A DNA stretch of 46,471 bases. Origin: Endomicrobium sp. GTDB taxonomy: Bacteria > Elusimicrobiota > Endomicrobiia > Endomicrobiales > Endomicrobiaceae. The stretch is taken from the NCBI GenBank assembly GCA_031289585.1, contig JAITPF010000003.1, positions 1 through 46,471 on the forward strand, written 5' to 3'. This document shows, one piece after another, positions 45,615-46,471 of the stretch. A program made the position numbers and the translations under genes. The notes beneath the pieces are model-generated. The model was not told where the DNA came from. It saw nothing but the letters and a program-made list of their open reading frames with translations, and made no database searches. How positions within the stretch are numbered: the stretch's first letter is position 1; every line of letters begins with the position of its first letter.

Positions 45615-46345
45615 CTTGGATTCCTGCTGGAGTTTCGCCTCAAATGTCTTTTATCTGAGGCAAGAATGACACCTTAAAGACAAAAACATATTTTTCAGTG
45701 TTCATACCCGTGAAAACGGGTATCCATGTTGTTGTTGTCATTGCGCACTGCCGAAGGCAGAGAGGGTAGGGACAAAGGTCCCGACGAAGCAATCTGCGTT
45801 GTTAAAAGAAAGATTGCCACGCCTACTTCGTAGGCTCGCAATGACGAATAAGACTAAAAGAAAAAATTGCCACAACCCTACCCCGGGCTTCGCAATTGAC
45901 GGACAAGATTATAAGTGCCATTCATTCCCGTGAAAGCGGGTATCCATGTTGTTGTTGTCATTGCGCACTGCCGAAGGCAGAGAGGGTAGGGACAAAGTCC
46001 TAACGAAGCAATCTGCATTGTTAAAAGAAAGATTGCCACGCCTACTTCGTAGGCTCGCAATGACGGATAAGACTAAAAGAAAAATTGCCACAACCCTACG
46101 GGCTTCGCAATTGACGGACAAGATTATAAGTGCCATGTCATTCCCGTGAAAGCGGTATACATGTTGTTGTCGTCATTGCACACTGCCGAAGGCAGAGAGG
46201 GTAGGGACAAAGTTCTGCCAAAGCAATCTGCGTTGTTAAAAAGCAAAGATTGCTACGTTGCTTCGCAACTCGCAATGACGGACAAGATGGATTCCTGCAT
46301 CCGCGAGAATGACACAACGAAAAGTCTTAAAATGGTGCCGGGTAT
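45615..46345. repeat. Repeat array R5: three tandem units of about 220 bp
   Basis: The 1031-base region from 45441 to the window end holds no gene that I can support. Units start near 45701, 45921 and 46137. Each has a hairpin CCCGT-GAAA-RCGGG, then a 108-bp core bounded by GTCATTGCR and CGCAATGAC (45737-45845, 45957-46064, 46172-46279) with CTGCC-gaa-GGCAG near one end and, near the other, GCCTAC-ttc-GTAGGC in units 1 and 2 but GTTGC-ttc-GCAAC in unit 3. Units 1 and 2 also share a shorter palindrome ATTGCCACAACCCTA...GCAAT. A further motif, GGATTCCTGC...GAATGAC, flanks the array on both sides. Bases 46346-46471 show nothing. Confidence 0.88.
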
Positions 46346-46471
46346 CCATGTAAAAAAAAGAATTGCCTTAATTAAAAAAGCGATTAAAATTTGATTTTGT
46401 TGAAGTGATGTCTAAAAGATATTGGTCAAGGAAAGTTAGACTATAAAGATAAGAAATCAAACTCCGGGACT

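Noticed and set aside
45615-46345. CRISPR array
   Set aside because: Units are about 220 bp and abut without unique spacers; the repeats are palindromic elements.
1-46471. tRNA genes
   Set aside because: I looked for the conserved GTTCRANYC arm with a matching acceptor stem on both strands and found none; a covariance-model scan would decide.

Overview
The window is AT-rich (about one third G+C by eye) and gene-dense. Its gene content suggests a reduced, fermentative, Gram-negative, probably host-associated bacterium. The combination of a PorV-like outer-membrane protein beside a protease with a type-IX-like C-terminal domain, a Na+-type membrane pyrophosphatase, a lone iron-only-hydrogenase regulator (TM1266 type), MsbA, and many degraded genes and short palindromic repeats fits the Elusimicrobiota (Endomicrobium-like termite-gut symbionts) best. 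This placement is inference and was not tested by any search.

Layout. 1-2.7 kb: a frameshifted LTA-synthase-type sulfatase cut by the left edge, and a secreted phage-tail-collar-domain protein whose last residues are out of frame. 2.9-8.6 kb: MsbA, an ABC-F ATPase and a MATE exporter, separated by palindromic repeats. 8.6-13 kb: two inverted remnants of one transposase bracket a second ABC-F gene, murJ and a small Cys-rich secreted peptide. 13-18.5 kb: trhP, manA and an sdaA-sdaC serine-catabolism operon. 18.8-25 kb: a metal block with a DtxR-type regulator (with its own operator-like palindrome), feoA and feoB, followed by a C-domain-less pyruvate kinase, a CDF-like protein without metal ligands, and a ZIP transporter. 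25.3-32 kb: a compact minus-strand run of hydrogenase regulator, polysaccharide deacetylase, lipid-kinase-like protein, M50B-like membrane protease, hppA, mazG and comM; the stretch from comM to the deacetylase has overlapping or nearly abutting ends. 32.3-37.2 kb: a small beta-barrel protein, subtilisin with sorting-type C-terminus, PorV-like partner, and a metF whose upstream region is a repeat. 37.4-44.2 kb: secA and, divergently, comEC-nadK-recN. 44.2-46.5 kb: two secreted proteins of unknown function, one with four internal Cys-pair repeats, and a repeat array of about 220-bp units.

The main novelty lies in (i) a family of about 108-bp palindromic elements with conserved ends whose inner hairpin changes sequence between copies but stays self-complementary, (ii) a set of small secreted, Cys-patterned proteins, (iii) the PorV-protease pair, and (iv) repeated one-base frame breaks, which suggest ongoing gene decay or assembly error. 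No tRNA, rRNA, CRISPR array or complete mobile element was seen.
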